This document shows positions 17,136-23,983 of a stretch of 28,301 nt of DNA, one piece after another. The notes under the pieces are model-generated. The model was not told the origin of the DNA and searched no databases. It saw only the letters and a list, made by a program, of their open reading frames with translations. How positions within the stretch are numbered: position 1 is the stretch's first letter; each line of letters begins with the position of its first letter. Source of the DNA: Nocardioides sp. (GTDB taxonomy: Bacteria; Actinomycetota; Actinomycetes; Propionibacteriales; Nocardioidaceae); assembly GCF_030150155.1 (NCBI RefSeq), contig NZ_JASLGR010000053.1, positions 1 through 28,301 of the forward strand, read 5' to 3'. The translations under genes were made by a program, and so were the position numbers.

Positions 17136-18209
17136 ATGTTCGAGGCAGTCGAAGGGCTCATCAGCGAGCACCACGAGATCGAGGGTCGCCTCGGAGCACC
17201 GGAGGTCCACTCCGACCCCCGCCTGGCCAAGCAGCTGAACCAGCGCTACAACCAGCTCTCCGCGATCATCGCCGCCTACCACCACTGGCTGGGGCTGGGC
17301 GATGACATCGAGGCCGCCGACATGCTGGCCCACGAGGACGAGAGCTTCGCCGCCGAGGCCCAGAGCCTGCGCGAGCAGCGCGCCGAGGCCGAGGAGCGGC
17401 TGCGCCGCCTGCTGGTCCCGCGCGACCCGTCCGACGACAAGGACACCCTGCTGGAGATCAAGTCCGGCGAGGGCGGCGAGGAGTCGGCCCTGTTCGCGGG
17501 CGACCTGCTGCGGATGTACTCCCGGTTCGCCGAGCACGAGGGCTGGCGCACCGAGATCATCGACGCCGCCGAGTCCGACCTGGGCGGCTACAAGTCCGTC
17601 ACCGTCGCGGTGAAGGCCAAGGGCACCCCGGAGCCGGGGCGGGCGCCGTACGCCCTGCTCAAGTTCGAGGGCGGTGTGCACCGCGTCCAGCGGGTCCCCG
17701 TCACCGAGTCGCAGGGGCGCATCCACACCTCCGCGGCCGGCGTCCTGGTGATGCCCGAGGCCGAGCAGGTCGACGTCGAGATCCACGACAACGACCTGCG
17801 GATCGACGTCTACCGCTCCTCGGGGCCGGGCGGTCAGAGCGTCAACACCACCGACTCGGCGGTGCGGATCACGCACTTGCCGACCGGGATCGTGGCGAGC
17901 TGCCAGAACGAGAAGTCGCAGCTGCAGAACAAGGAGCAGGCGATGCGGATCCTGCGCTCGCGGCTCCTGGCCGCGGCCGAGGAGGAGGCCGCCGCGGCCG
18001 CCTCGGACGCGCGCCGGTCGCAGATCCGCACGGTGGACCGCTCCGAGCGGATCCGGACCTACAACTACCCGGAGAACCGGATCTCGGACCACCGCACCGG
18101 CTACAAGGCCTACAACCTCGACCAGGTCCTCGACGGGGACCTCGGTCCGGTGCTCGACTCCGCGGTCGAGGCCGACCTGGCGGCACGTCTGGCGGCGCTG
18201 GAGTCGTGA
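17136..18209 (+). CDS. prfA: peptide chain release factor 1
   Basis: Recognises UAA and UAG in the ribosomal A site and triggers peptide release; 357 aa. The stop-codon motif is PVT at 188-190 (RF1 type PxT, not the SPF of RF2) in VQRVPVTESQGRIHTSA. The catalytic GGQ is at 232-234 in SSGPGGQSVNTTDSA. I chose ATG 17136 because GGGAGAGG lies just before it and the following MFEAVEGLISEHHEIE matches the start of other RF1s; a longer in-frame ORF begins inside the rpmE terminator. The stop overlaps the prmC GTG by four bases. RF1 has few clients here, as almost all genes in the window end in TGA. Confidence 0.97.
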   Translation: MFEAVEGLISEHHEIEGRLGAPEVHSDPRLAKQLNQRYNQLSAIIAAYHHWLGLGDDIEAADMLAHEDESFAAEAQSLREQRAEAEERLRRLLVPRDPSDDKDTLLEIKSGEGGEESALFAGDLLRMYSRFAEHEGWRTEIIDAAESDLGGYKSVTVAVKAKGTPEPGRAPYALLKFEGGVHRVQRVPVTESQGRIHTSAAGVLVMPEAEQVDVEIHDNDLRIDVYRSSGPGGQSVNTTDSAVRITHLPTGIVASCQNEKSQLQNKEQAMRILRSRLLAAAEEEAAAAASDARRSQIRTVDRSERIRTYNYPENRISDHRTGYKAYNLDQVLDGDLGPVLDSAVEADLAARLAALES

Positions 18210-19057
18210 GCAGCCGTCGCGACCTGCTCTTCGACGCCGCGACGCTGATGCGCGCCGGAGGGGTCTCCTCCCCGGCGGTCGACGCCGAGATCCTGCTCTC
18301 CTTCGTGCTCGGGGTGGAGCGCTCGAACCTGATCCTGGTCGACGACGTCGACGCCGAGGCCACCGCCCGGTTCGAGGCGCTGGTCGCCCGCCGCGCCGCC
18401 CGTGAGCCGCTGCAGCATCTCACCGGCGTCGCCTACTTCCGGTACGTCGATCTCCTGGTCGGACCGGGCGTGTTCGTGCCCCGCCCCGAGACCGAGCTGC
18501 TCGCCGGCTGGGTGATCGACCGGATCGGGCCTGGCTCGGTGGTGGTCGACCTGTGCACCGGCTCGGGGGCGATCGCCAAGGCGATCAAGAACGAGGTGCC
18601 CGAGGCCGAGGTGCACGCCGTCGAGCTGAGCGCCGACGCGTTCGCCTGGGCCGAGCGGAACCTGGCGGGCACCGGGGTCGACCTGCGCCTGGGTGACGCC
18701 TTCGAGGCGTTCGAGGAGCTGACCGGACGCGTCGACGTGGTGGTCTGCAACCCGCCGTACATCCCGCTGGAGGCCTGGGAGTCGGTCGCCACCGAGGCCC
18801 GCGACCACGACCCGCATCTGGCGCTCTTCTCCGGCGACGACGGCCTGGACGCGATCCGCCTGCTGGCAGTGCGTGCCGCCGACCTGCTCGTTCCCGGCGG
18901 CCTGGTCGCCGCCGAGCACGCCGACGAGCAGGGGCCGAGCGCACCGAACGGGGGAGCGGCGGCGGTCTTCGCCGCGACCGGACGCTGGAGCGAGGTCCGC
19001 GATCACGAGGATCTGGCGGGCCGTGCGCGCTTTGTCACGGCGAGGCTGGCACGATGA
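18206..19057 (+). CDS. prmC: release factor glutamine methyltransferase
   Basis: A 283-aa SAM-dependent N5-glutamine methyltransferase that modifies the GGQ glutamine of RF1/RF2. The N-terminal helical domain (~1-80) binds the release factor. SAM motif I is VVVDLCTGSGAIAKA (~112-126) and the catalytic NPPY is at 182-185 in VCNPPYIPLEAW. GTG 18206 overlaps prfA by four bases and its stop overlaps the next gene as ATGA. Its substrate RF1 is thus encoded immediately upstream and made with it. Confidence 0.96.
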   Translation: MSSRRDLLFDAATLMRAGGVSSPAVDAEILLSFVLGVERSNLILVDDVDAEATARFEALVARRAAREPLQHLTGVAYFRYVDLLVGPGVFVPRPETELLAGWVIDRIGPGSVVVDLCTGSGAIAKAIKNEVPEAEVHAVELSADAFAWAERNLAGTGVDLRLGDAFEAFEELTGRVDVVVCNPPYIPLEAWESVATEARDHDPHLALFSGDDGLDAIRLLAVRAADLLVPGGLVAAEHADEQGPSAPNGGAAAVFAATGRWSEVRDHEDLAGRARFVTARLAR

Positions 19058-19722
19058 CCCCTATGGCTCAGCGTCTGCCCACCCAACCCGCCGACCATCG
19101 CGAGGAGGCCGTCGGCGCCGCCGCCGACGCGCTGGTGCGCGGTGAGCTGGTGGTGATGCCGACCGACACGGTCTACGGCATCGCCGCCGACGCGTTCAGC
19201 CCGGTCGCCGTGCAGGCGCTGCTGGACGCCAAGGGTCGTGGCCGGACCATGCCGCCGCCGGTGCTGATCAGCGAGATCGCGACGATGGACGCTCTCGCCA
19301 CCGCCGTTCCGGCCTGGGCCCGCGACCTGGCCGCGACGTTCTGGCCCGGCCCACTGACCCTGATCTTCCGCGAGCAGTCCTCGCTGCAGTGGGACCTGGG
19401 GGAGACCCGCGGCACCGTCGCGGTGCGGGTGCCCGACCACGAGCTGGCCCTCCAGCTGCTGGAGCGCACGGGTCCGCTCGCGGTCAGCTCGGCCAACCTC
19501 ACCGGCCGTCCGGCCGCCACCGACGCCGACGCCGCCGAGGAGATGCTGGGCGACAAGGTCGCCGTCATCCTCGACGACGGCCCCACGCCGGGTGACCTGC
19601 CCTCGACGATCATCGACGCCACCACGGCGACGCCACGCGTGCTCCGCCTCGGTGCGCTCTCGCTCGACGATCTCAACCGGGTCCTGGCCGAGCACGGTGA
19701 GGTCGTCTCCGACCCTTCATGA
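19054..19722 (+). CDS. L-threonylcarbamoyladenylate synthase (Sua5/YrdC/YwlC)
   Basis: A 222-aa YrdC-domain protein that makes threonylcarbamoyl-AMP from threonine, bicarbonate and ATP for the t6A37 modification of ANN-reading tRNAs. Visible motifs are MPTDTVYGIAADAFS near residue 34 and SSANLTGRPAATDAD in the C-terminal half. The length fits the single-domain form with a short tail and lacks the extra Sua5 domain. ATG 19054 overlaps prmC by four bases; ATG 19064 is a possible alternative. The stop TGA (19720-19722) overlaps an ATG that opens a 13-codon frame leading into wecA. Confidence 0.93.
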   Translation: MTPMAQRLPTQPADHREEAVGAAADALVRGELVVMPTDTVYGIAADAFSPVAVQALLDAKGRGRTMPPPVLISEIATMDALATAVPAWARDLAATFWPGPLTLIFREQSSLQWDLGETRGTVAVRVPDHELALQLLERTGPLAVSSANLTGRPAATDADAAEEMLGDKVAVILDDGPTPGDLPSTIIDATTATPRVLRLGALSLDDLNRVLAEHGEVVSDPS

Positions 19723-19756
19723 ACATCACCACGACACCGCAGGGCCGGGAGGCCGG

Positions 19757-20899
19757 ATGAGAGCCTTCCTCCTGGTCTTCCTCGTCGCCGGCTCGGTGAC
19801 GTACCTGCTCACCGTCATCGCGCGCGAGATCGCCCTGCGCACCGGCGCAGTGGCACGGGTGCGCGACCGCGACGTGCACGACGAGCCGATCCCGTACATG
19901 GGCGGGGTGGCCCTCTTCGGGGGCCTGCTGGCCGCCTACCTGGTGGCCCGCCAGCTCCCGTTCGTCTCCAACGGCTCACCGTTCATCACCCGTGATGCCG
20001 GAGCGGTCCTGATCGCCGGGGCGGTGATCTGCCTGGTCGGCGTGGTGGACGACATCGTCGAGCTCGACGCGCTGACCAAGCTCGGCGGGCAGGTGATCGC
20101 CACCGCGATCCTGATCGGCTTCGGGATCCAGTACTCCTGGATCCCGACCGGCGGGGACAAGGTCTTCTCCCTGGACCCGTCCCAAGGGGCGTTACTGACC
20201 GGGGTGATGGTGATCGCCACGGTCAACGCGGTGAACTTCATCGACGGCCTCGACGGGCTCGCCGCGGGGGTGGTCGGGATCGGGGCGCTGGCCTTCTTCG
20301 CCTTCTCCTACAGCCTCTCGCGGGTCAACGAGGTCGACCGGGCCACGACCCCCGCCCTGCTCTCCGTGGCCCTGGCAGGGGCCTGTGCGGGCTTCCTGGT
20401 GCACAACTGGAACCCAGCCAGGCTCTTCATGGGCGACTCGGGGTCGATGCTCATCGGCCTGGTGCTCTCGGCCAGCGCTGTGTCGCTGTCCGGCACGACC
20501 TTCACCTCGGGCCAGCTCAGCCGGGGCGCCGGGGGAGCGTCGTCCAGCCTGCTGCCGACGTACCTGCCCCTGGTCCTGCCCCTGACGATCCTGATCGTCC
20601 CTCTGGTCGACCTGGTGATGGCGATCGTACGACGCACCCGTGCGGGTCGCTCGCCGTTCTCGCCCGACAAGCAGCACCTGCATCACCGCCTGCTCGAGAT
20701 CGGCCACAGCCAGCGCCGTGCGGTCCTGATCATGTGGCTGTGGGCCGGACTGATCGCGTTCGGCTCGGCGTTCGCCGCGCTCTACGCCGGTCCGATCATG
20801 TGGGGCACCCTGGCCGCCGGCCTCGCCGTGACCCTCGCGCTGACCTTCCTGCTGCCCAAGTGGAAGAACCCGAATGCCGCTCTGGATCGATCAAGTTAG
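19757..20899 (+). CDS. wecA: WecA-like undecaprenyl/decaprenyl-phosphate sugar-1-phosphate transferase
   Basis: A 380-aa membrane enzyme of the MraY/WecA family that moves a sugar-1-phosphate (most likely GlcNAc-1-P) from UDP-sugar to a polyprenyl phosphate on the inner membrane face, beginning a wall-polysaccharide or linker unit. About 11 spans are visible. Motifs are VGVVDDIVELDALTKLGGQ (DDxxD Mg site), NFIDGLDGLAAGV, FMGDSGSMLIGL and the cytoplasmic DKQHLHHRLLEIGHS, whose HxH pattern is WecA-like and unlike MraY. I chose ATG 19757, preceded by GGGAGG. It precedes the atp operon, as in other actinobacteria. The stop is TAG. Confidence 0.92.
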   Translation: MRAFLLVFLVAGSVTYLLTVIAREIALRTGAVARVRDRDVHDEPIPYMGGVALFGGLLAAYLVARQLPFVSNGSPFITRDAGAVLIAGAVICLVGVVDDIVELDALTKLGGQVIATAILIGFGIQYSWIPTGGDKVFSLDPSQGALLTGVMVIATVNAVNFIDGLDGLAAGVVGIGALAFFAFSYSLSRVNEVDRATTPALLSVALAGACAGFLVHNWNPARLFMGDSGSMLIGLVLSASAVSLSGTTFTSGQLSRGAGGASSSLLPTYLPLVLPLTILIVPLVDLVMAIVRRTRAGRSPFSPDKQHLHHRLLEIGHSQRRAVLIMWLWAGLIAFGSAFAALYAGPIMWGTLAAGLAVTLALTFLLPKWKNPNAALDRSS

Positions 20900-20913
20900 G
20901 ACTCCCTGACCGC

Positions 20914-20931
20914 TTGTGCTAACTTTCACAA
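20914..20931. promoter_or_regulatory. candidate Rex operator overlapping the atp promoter
   Basis: TTGTGCT-AACT-TTCACAA matches the Rex operator consensus TTGTGAA-N4-TTCACAA at 12 of 14 defined positions and with the exact spacing. The dyad GCTTGTG/CACAAGC is perfect over 7 bp. It covers the -10 element. Rex is a NADH-sensing repressor; the atp operon is, to my recollection, a Rex target in Streptomyces. Confidence 0.65.
20917..20925 (+). promoter_or_regulatory. extended -10 promoter of the atp cluster
   Basis: TG at 20917? is not exactly placed: the sequence read is TGC-TAACTT, with TAACTT at 20920-20925 and TG at 20917-20918, fitting TGnTAnnnT. A weak -35 (TTAGGA, 20896-20901) lies 18 bases upstream. 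Transcription would begin near 20932, 27 bases before the AtpI-like start. Confidence 0.55.
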
Positions 20932-20958
20932 GCACCCCGTTCCGAGGTGCCACACCCC

Positions 20959-21408
20959 ATGACAGTTGAGAGAGACGGCCGCCCCGCGATGACGACCGAC
21001 ACACGTCGCACGTACGTGCTACGAGGTGCCCTCTCCTGGTCCGCCGCCCCCGTGATCCTCGCGATCGTGATCGGTGCGCTGGTGGATGCGGGGGCCGGAG
21101 CCGCCGGTGCCGCCATCGGTGGGATCGTGACGATGATCGTCCTCGGCGTGGGCACCTGGCTGGTGGTCAAGGTCGCCAGCTCCTCGCCTGCCGCCTCGCT
21201 GATCGTGGCGCTGTGTGTCTTCACCGCTCAGGGAGCGCTGCTGCTGGCCACACTGGCGATCGTCTCGGCCGCCTTCGACCGGACCCACCTAGCCTGGTCG
21301 GCGGTCGCCGTCATCGCCGTGACCATGGTCTGGACGAGCGCCTTCGGGTATTTCGTCCGCAAGGAGCGCATCCCGCTCTTCGACCTGTCGGGGTCGGGTT
21401 CTTCGTGA
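20959..21408 (+). CDS. AtpI-like small membrane protein
   Basis: A 149-aa protein with four hydrophobic spans (about residues 25-45, 50-70, 75-100 and 110-130) and a positively charged C-terminal region (FVRKERIPLFDL). Its position directly before atpB is that of AtpI, a protein linked to c-ring assembly and Mg handling, but sequence similarity among these proteins is low and I rest the call on position. Starts at GTG 20947, ATG 20959 and ATG 20989 are all in frame. I prefer 20959; the ribosome site (GAGG, 11 bases away) is weak. The first gene after the Rex-type operator. Confidence 0.72.
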   Translation: MTVERDGRPAMTTDTRRTYVLRGALSWSAAPVILAIVIGALVDAGAGAAGAAIGGIVTMIVLGVGTWLVVKVASSSPAASLIVALCVFTAQGALLLATLAIVSAAFDRTHLAWSAVAVIAVTMVWTSAFGYFVRKERIPLFDLSGSGSS

Positions 21409-21445
21409 TCACCCGGGCCTGCTATCGTCCGCCCCGACCGGGTGA
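21409..21445 (+). promoter_or_regulatory. dyad and possible second promoter between atpI and atpB
   Basis: TCACCCGG (21409-21416) and CCGGGTGA (21438-21445) form a perfect inverted repeat with a 21-base loop. The loop contains TGCTATCGT (21420-21428), which fits an extended -10 (TGnTAnnnT). It may be an internal atpB promoter with a flanking operator, or an intercistronic RNA hairpin. It begins right after the upstream stop. Confidence 0.35.
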
Positions 21446-21502
21446 GGCTGAGAACCGCCTGAATTCCCGTCGTACTTTCCGTTACATGAACCAGGAGACC
21501 GC

Positions 21503-22291
21503 GTGAGCTCGCTCGCCACGATGATCCACGCTGAGGAGTTCCACGCTCCCGGCCCGGCGATCTTCGACCTGCCCCCCATCTTCGGCGACGTCACCAAGCC
21601 GATGGTGCTGGTGGTCCTGTCGGCCGTGATCGCTGTGGGTCTGTTCTACGCGATGTCCCGCAAGGCCGCGGTCGTGCCGGGTCGTCTGCAGTTCGCCGGC
21701 GAATACGTCTACGACTTCGTCCGCAACTCCATCGCGCGGGACAACATCGGCGGACACGACTACATGAAGTTCGTGCCGTACCTGTTCGGTGTCTTCATCT
21801 TCGTGCTGGTGAACAACTTCTACGGGGTCATCCCGTTCGTGCAGTTCCCGTCGATGTCCCACATCGGCTACCCGATCGCCCTGGCGCTCGTGACGTGGCT
21901 GATCTACAACGGCGTCGGCATCGCCAAGCACGGCTTCTTCGGCTACCTCAAGCACCAGACGGTCCCTGCCGGCATCTCCGGCCCGATCCTGATCGCCCTG
22001 GTGCCCCTGGAGTTCTTCTCCAACATCATCGTCCGGCCGTTCACCCTCGCGCTGCGTCTCTTCGCGACGATGTTCGCCGGTCACCTTCTGGTGGCGCTGT
22101 TCTCGCTGGGTGGCGCCTACCTCCTGCTCCACTACAACCCCGTGGCCGTCGGTTCCATCTCCGGCATCGCGTCGTTCCTGCTCGCCATCGGCGTGAGCTT
22201 CCTCGACATGCTGGTGATGTTCCTCCAGGCCTACGTCTTCACTCTGCTGTCCGCCATGTACATCGGCAGCGCCATCGCTGACGAGCACTGA
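21503..22291 (+). CDS. atpB: ATP synthase Fo subunit a
   Basis: A 262-aa integral membrane protein that forms the two proton half-channels beside the c-ring. The essential arginine is R185 in TLALRLFATMFAGHLL. NNFYGVIPFVQFPS and the C-terminal LQAYVFTLLSAMYIGSA spans are typical. GTG 21503 follows AGGAG by five bases; ATG 21521 is a less likely alternative. The C-terminal DEH ends 29 bases before atpE. Confidence 0.97.
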   Translation: MSSLATMIHAEEFHAPGPAIFDLPPIFGDVTKPMVLVVLSAVIAVGLFYAMSRKAAVVPGRLQFAGEYVYDFVRNSIARDNIGGHDYMKFVPYLFGVFIFVLVNNFYGVIPFVQFPSMSHIGYPIALALVTWLIYNGVGIAKHGFFGYLKHQTVPAGISGPILIALVPLEFFSNIIVRPFTLALRLFATMFAGHLLVALFSLGGAYLLLHYNPVAVGSISGIASFLLAIGVSFLDMLVMFLQAYVFTLLSAMYIGSAIADEH

Positions 22292-22320
22292 GCTCGTCAC
22301 CAACTGAAAGGAAACCCATC

Positions 22321-22530
22321 ATGGGTGGCACCCTCAACATGATCGGCCTCGGCCTCGCCGCGATCGGCCCGGCCATCGGTGTTGGTCTGATCTTCGCCGC
22401 GTACGTCGCCGGTGTCGCGCGCCAGCCGGAGGCCCAGGGCAAGCTCCAGAGCATCGCCATCTTCGGCTTCGTCCTCGCCGAGCAGTTCTTCATCATCTCG
22501 CTTGCTCTGGCGTTCGTTCTCAAGCCCTGA
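22321..22530 (+). CDS. atpE: ATP synthase Fo subunit c
   Basis: A 69-aa hairpin of two membrane helices forming the rotor ring. The first helix has the glycine/alanine pattern IGLGLAAIGPAIGVG, the loop is ARQPE (33-37), and the ion-carrying carboxylate is E54 in GFVLAEQFFI, placing it with proton-translocating rings. AAAGGAA lies eight bases before ATG 22321, a strong site suiting the high copy number of subunit c. In mycobacteria this subunit is the target of bedaquiline; no resistance inference is made. Confidence 0.98.
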   Translation: MGGTLNMIGLGLAAIGPAIGVGLIFAAYVAGVARQPEAQGKLQSIAIFGFVLAEQFFIISLALAFVLKP

Positions 22531-22555
22531 TCCCCGGGGAGTCTGAGAGATACCC

Positions 22556-23113
22556 ATGTTCACGACGCTTGTCCTAGCGGCTGCGGAGACTACTGAGGAC
22601 CACAATCCTCTGGTCCCGGAGACCGCCGAGATCATCCTCGGTCTCATCGTTCTTCTGATCGTCGTTTTCCTTGTCAAGAAGCTGGTCGTTCCCAACTTCG
22701 AGAAGGCCTACGCCGAGCGCACCCAGGCGATCGAGGGCGGCATCGCCGCAGCCGAGTCCAAGCAGGCCGAGGCTGACGCGAAGCTGGCCGAGCTGGAGGC
22801 CCAGCTGGCCGACGCTCGCCAGGAGGCTGCGCGCATCCGCGAAGACGCCCGTGCTCAGGGTGCCGAGATCGTTGCCGAGATGCGTGCCCAGGCACAGTCC
22901 GAGGCGACGCGGATCGTCGAGCACGGCAAGACCCAGATCGAGGCTGAGCGCCAGCAGGCGATCACCTCCCTGCGTGCCGAGGTTGGCACGCTGGCCACGG
23001 GTCTGGCCGGCAAGATCGTGGCGGAGAGCCTTGAGGACGAGGCTCGCCAGAGCCGCGTCGTCGAGCGCTTCCTCGCTGAGCTGGAGTCCGTCGACGCACG
23101 GAATGAGGCGTGA
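22556..23113 (+). CDS. atpF: ATP synthase Fo subunit b
   Basis: A 185-aa stator subunit. One N-terminal membrane span (about 26-45, IILGLIVLLIVVFLVKKLVV) is followed by a long charged coiled coil rich in Ala, Glu and Gln (about 50-165) that dimerises and reaches to F1. The residues before the span, with an acidic TTEDHNP, are usual for actinobacteria. ATG 22556 has a GAGAGA about five bases before it. Unlike mycobacteria, atpF and atpH are separate genes and there is no b-delta fusion. The stop overlaps the atpH start (TGATG). Confidence 0.96.
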   Translation: MFTTLVLAAAETTEDHNPLVPETAEIILGLIVLLIVVFLVKKLVVPNFEKAYAERTQAIEGGIAAAESKQAEADAKLAELEAQLADARQEAARIREDARAQGAEIVAEMRAQAQSEATRIVEHGKTQIEAERQQAITSLRAEVGTLATGLAGKIVAESLEDEARQSRVVERFLAELESVDARNEA

Positions 23114-23922
23114 TGGACCTGCGTGGAGCTTCGGCCGAGTCGCTTTCCGCACTCACCTCCGAGCTGGCCGCTTCGGCCAGCTCGGGTGAGGCGGCCGGCT
23201 CGGTCGCCACCGGCCTCTTCAGCGCGTCGCAGACGCTGCGCGCCGAGGCCGCCCTTCGCCGGGCTCTGTCGGACGCCTCGGCTCCGGCCGAGGCCAAGCA
23301 GGGCCTCGCCCGCTCCGTCTTCAGCGGCCACGTCGCTGAGGGAGCACTCGCGCTGGTCCTGTCCGCAGCCGGTCGTCGTTGGACGAAGGGCTCGGACCTG
23401 GGGCTGGCACTGGAGCGCCTCAGCGAGATCGCTCTCGTTCGCTCCGCTGGTTCCGACGCTGACCGTGTGGTCGACGAGCTCTTCGCCGTCGAGCGCGCTG
23501 TCACGGAGAACCCGTCGCTGCGCGACGCGCTGTCCGACCCGGCCCGTTCGGCCGCCGACAAGGGGACCCTCGTCGACGGCCTCCTCGACGGCAAGGCCCT
23601 TCCGGCCACGGTCGCGCTGGTCAAGCAGTCGCTTGCCGGCACCTACCGCACTGTGACGTCCGCGCTGTCGGCGTACCAGAAGGTGGCCGCTGAGGTTCGC
23701 AACGAGGGTGTCGCAACGGTTCGCGTTGCCGCCGCCCTGAGCGCCGAGCAGCAGACCCGGCTCGCTGCGGTGCTGGCCAAGCAGTACGGCCGCGAGATCC
23801 ACCTCAACACGCTGATCGACCCCGCGGTCATCGGCGGCATCAAGATCGAGATCGGTGACGACGTCATCGACGGTTCGATCTCGAACAAGCTCGACGACGC
23901 TCAGCGCGCGCTGGCCGGCTGA
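23113..23922 (+). CDS. atpH: ATP synthase F1 subunit delta
   Basis: A 269-aa stator subunit that joins subunit b to the top of the alpha3beta3 head. It is about 90 residues longer than E. coli delta, as is usual in actinobacteria. The conserved C-terminal part is clear: VRVAAALSAEQQTRLAAVL, then IHLNTLIDPAVIGGIKIEIG and GSISNKLDD. I chose ATG 23113 over GTG 23110 since GAGG (23105-23108) is four bases before the ATG and one from the GTG. It is coupled with atpF by a one-base overlap and followed 61 bases later by atpA. Confidence 0.95.
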   Translation: MDLRGASAESLSALTSELAASASSGEAAGSVATGLFSASQTLRAEAALRRALSDASAPAEAKQGLARSVFSGHVAEGALALVLSAAGRRWTKGSDLGLALERLSEIALVRSAGSDADRVVDELFAVERAVTENPSLRDALSDPARSAADKGTLVDGLLDGKALPATVALVKQSLAGTYRTVTSALSAYQKVAAEVRNEGVATVRVAAALSAEQQTRLAAVLAKQYGREIHLNTLIDPAVIGGIKIEIGDDVIDGSISNKLDDAQRALAG

Positions 23923-23983
23923 CCGGCATACGCCGCAACCAGCTGACAACTACTTTGAAGAGAACGAGAGAGAAGGCATCGAC

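Noticed and set aside
21438..21480. GGGTGAGGCTGAGAACCGCCTGAA resembles in part the TPP riboswitch THI box (shown here only as GGGTG..CTGAGA..CCTGA)
   Set aside because: The second TPP-binding arm and the conserved terminal part are absent, the helix partners do not form, and the downstream gene is atpB, not a thiamine gene.
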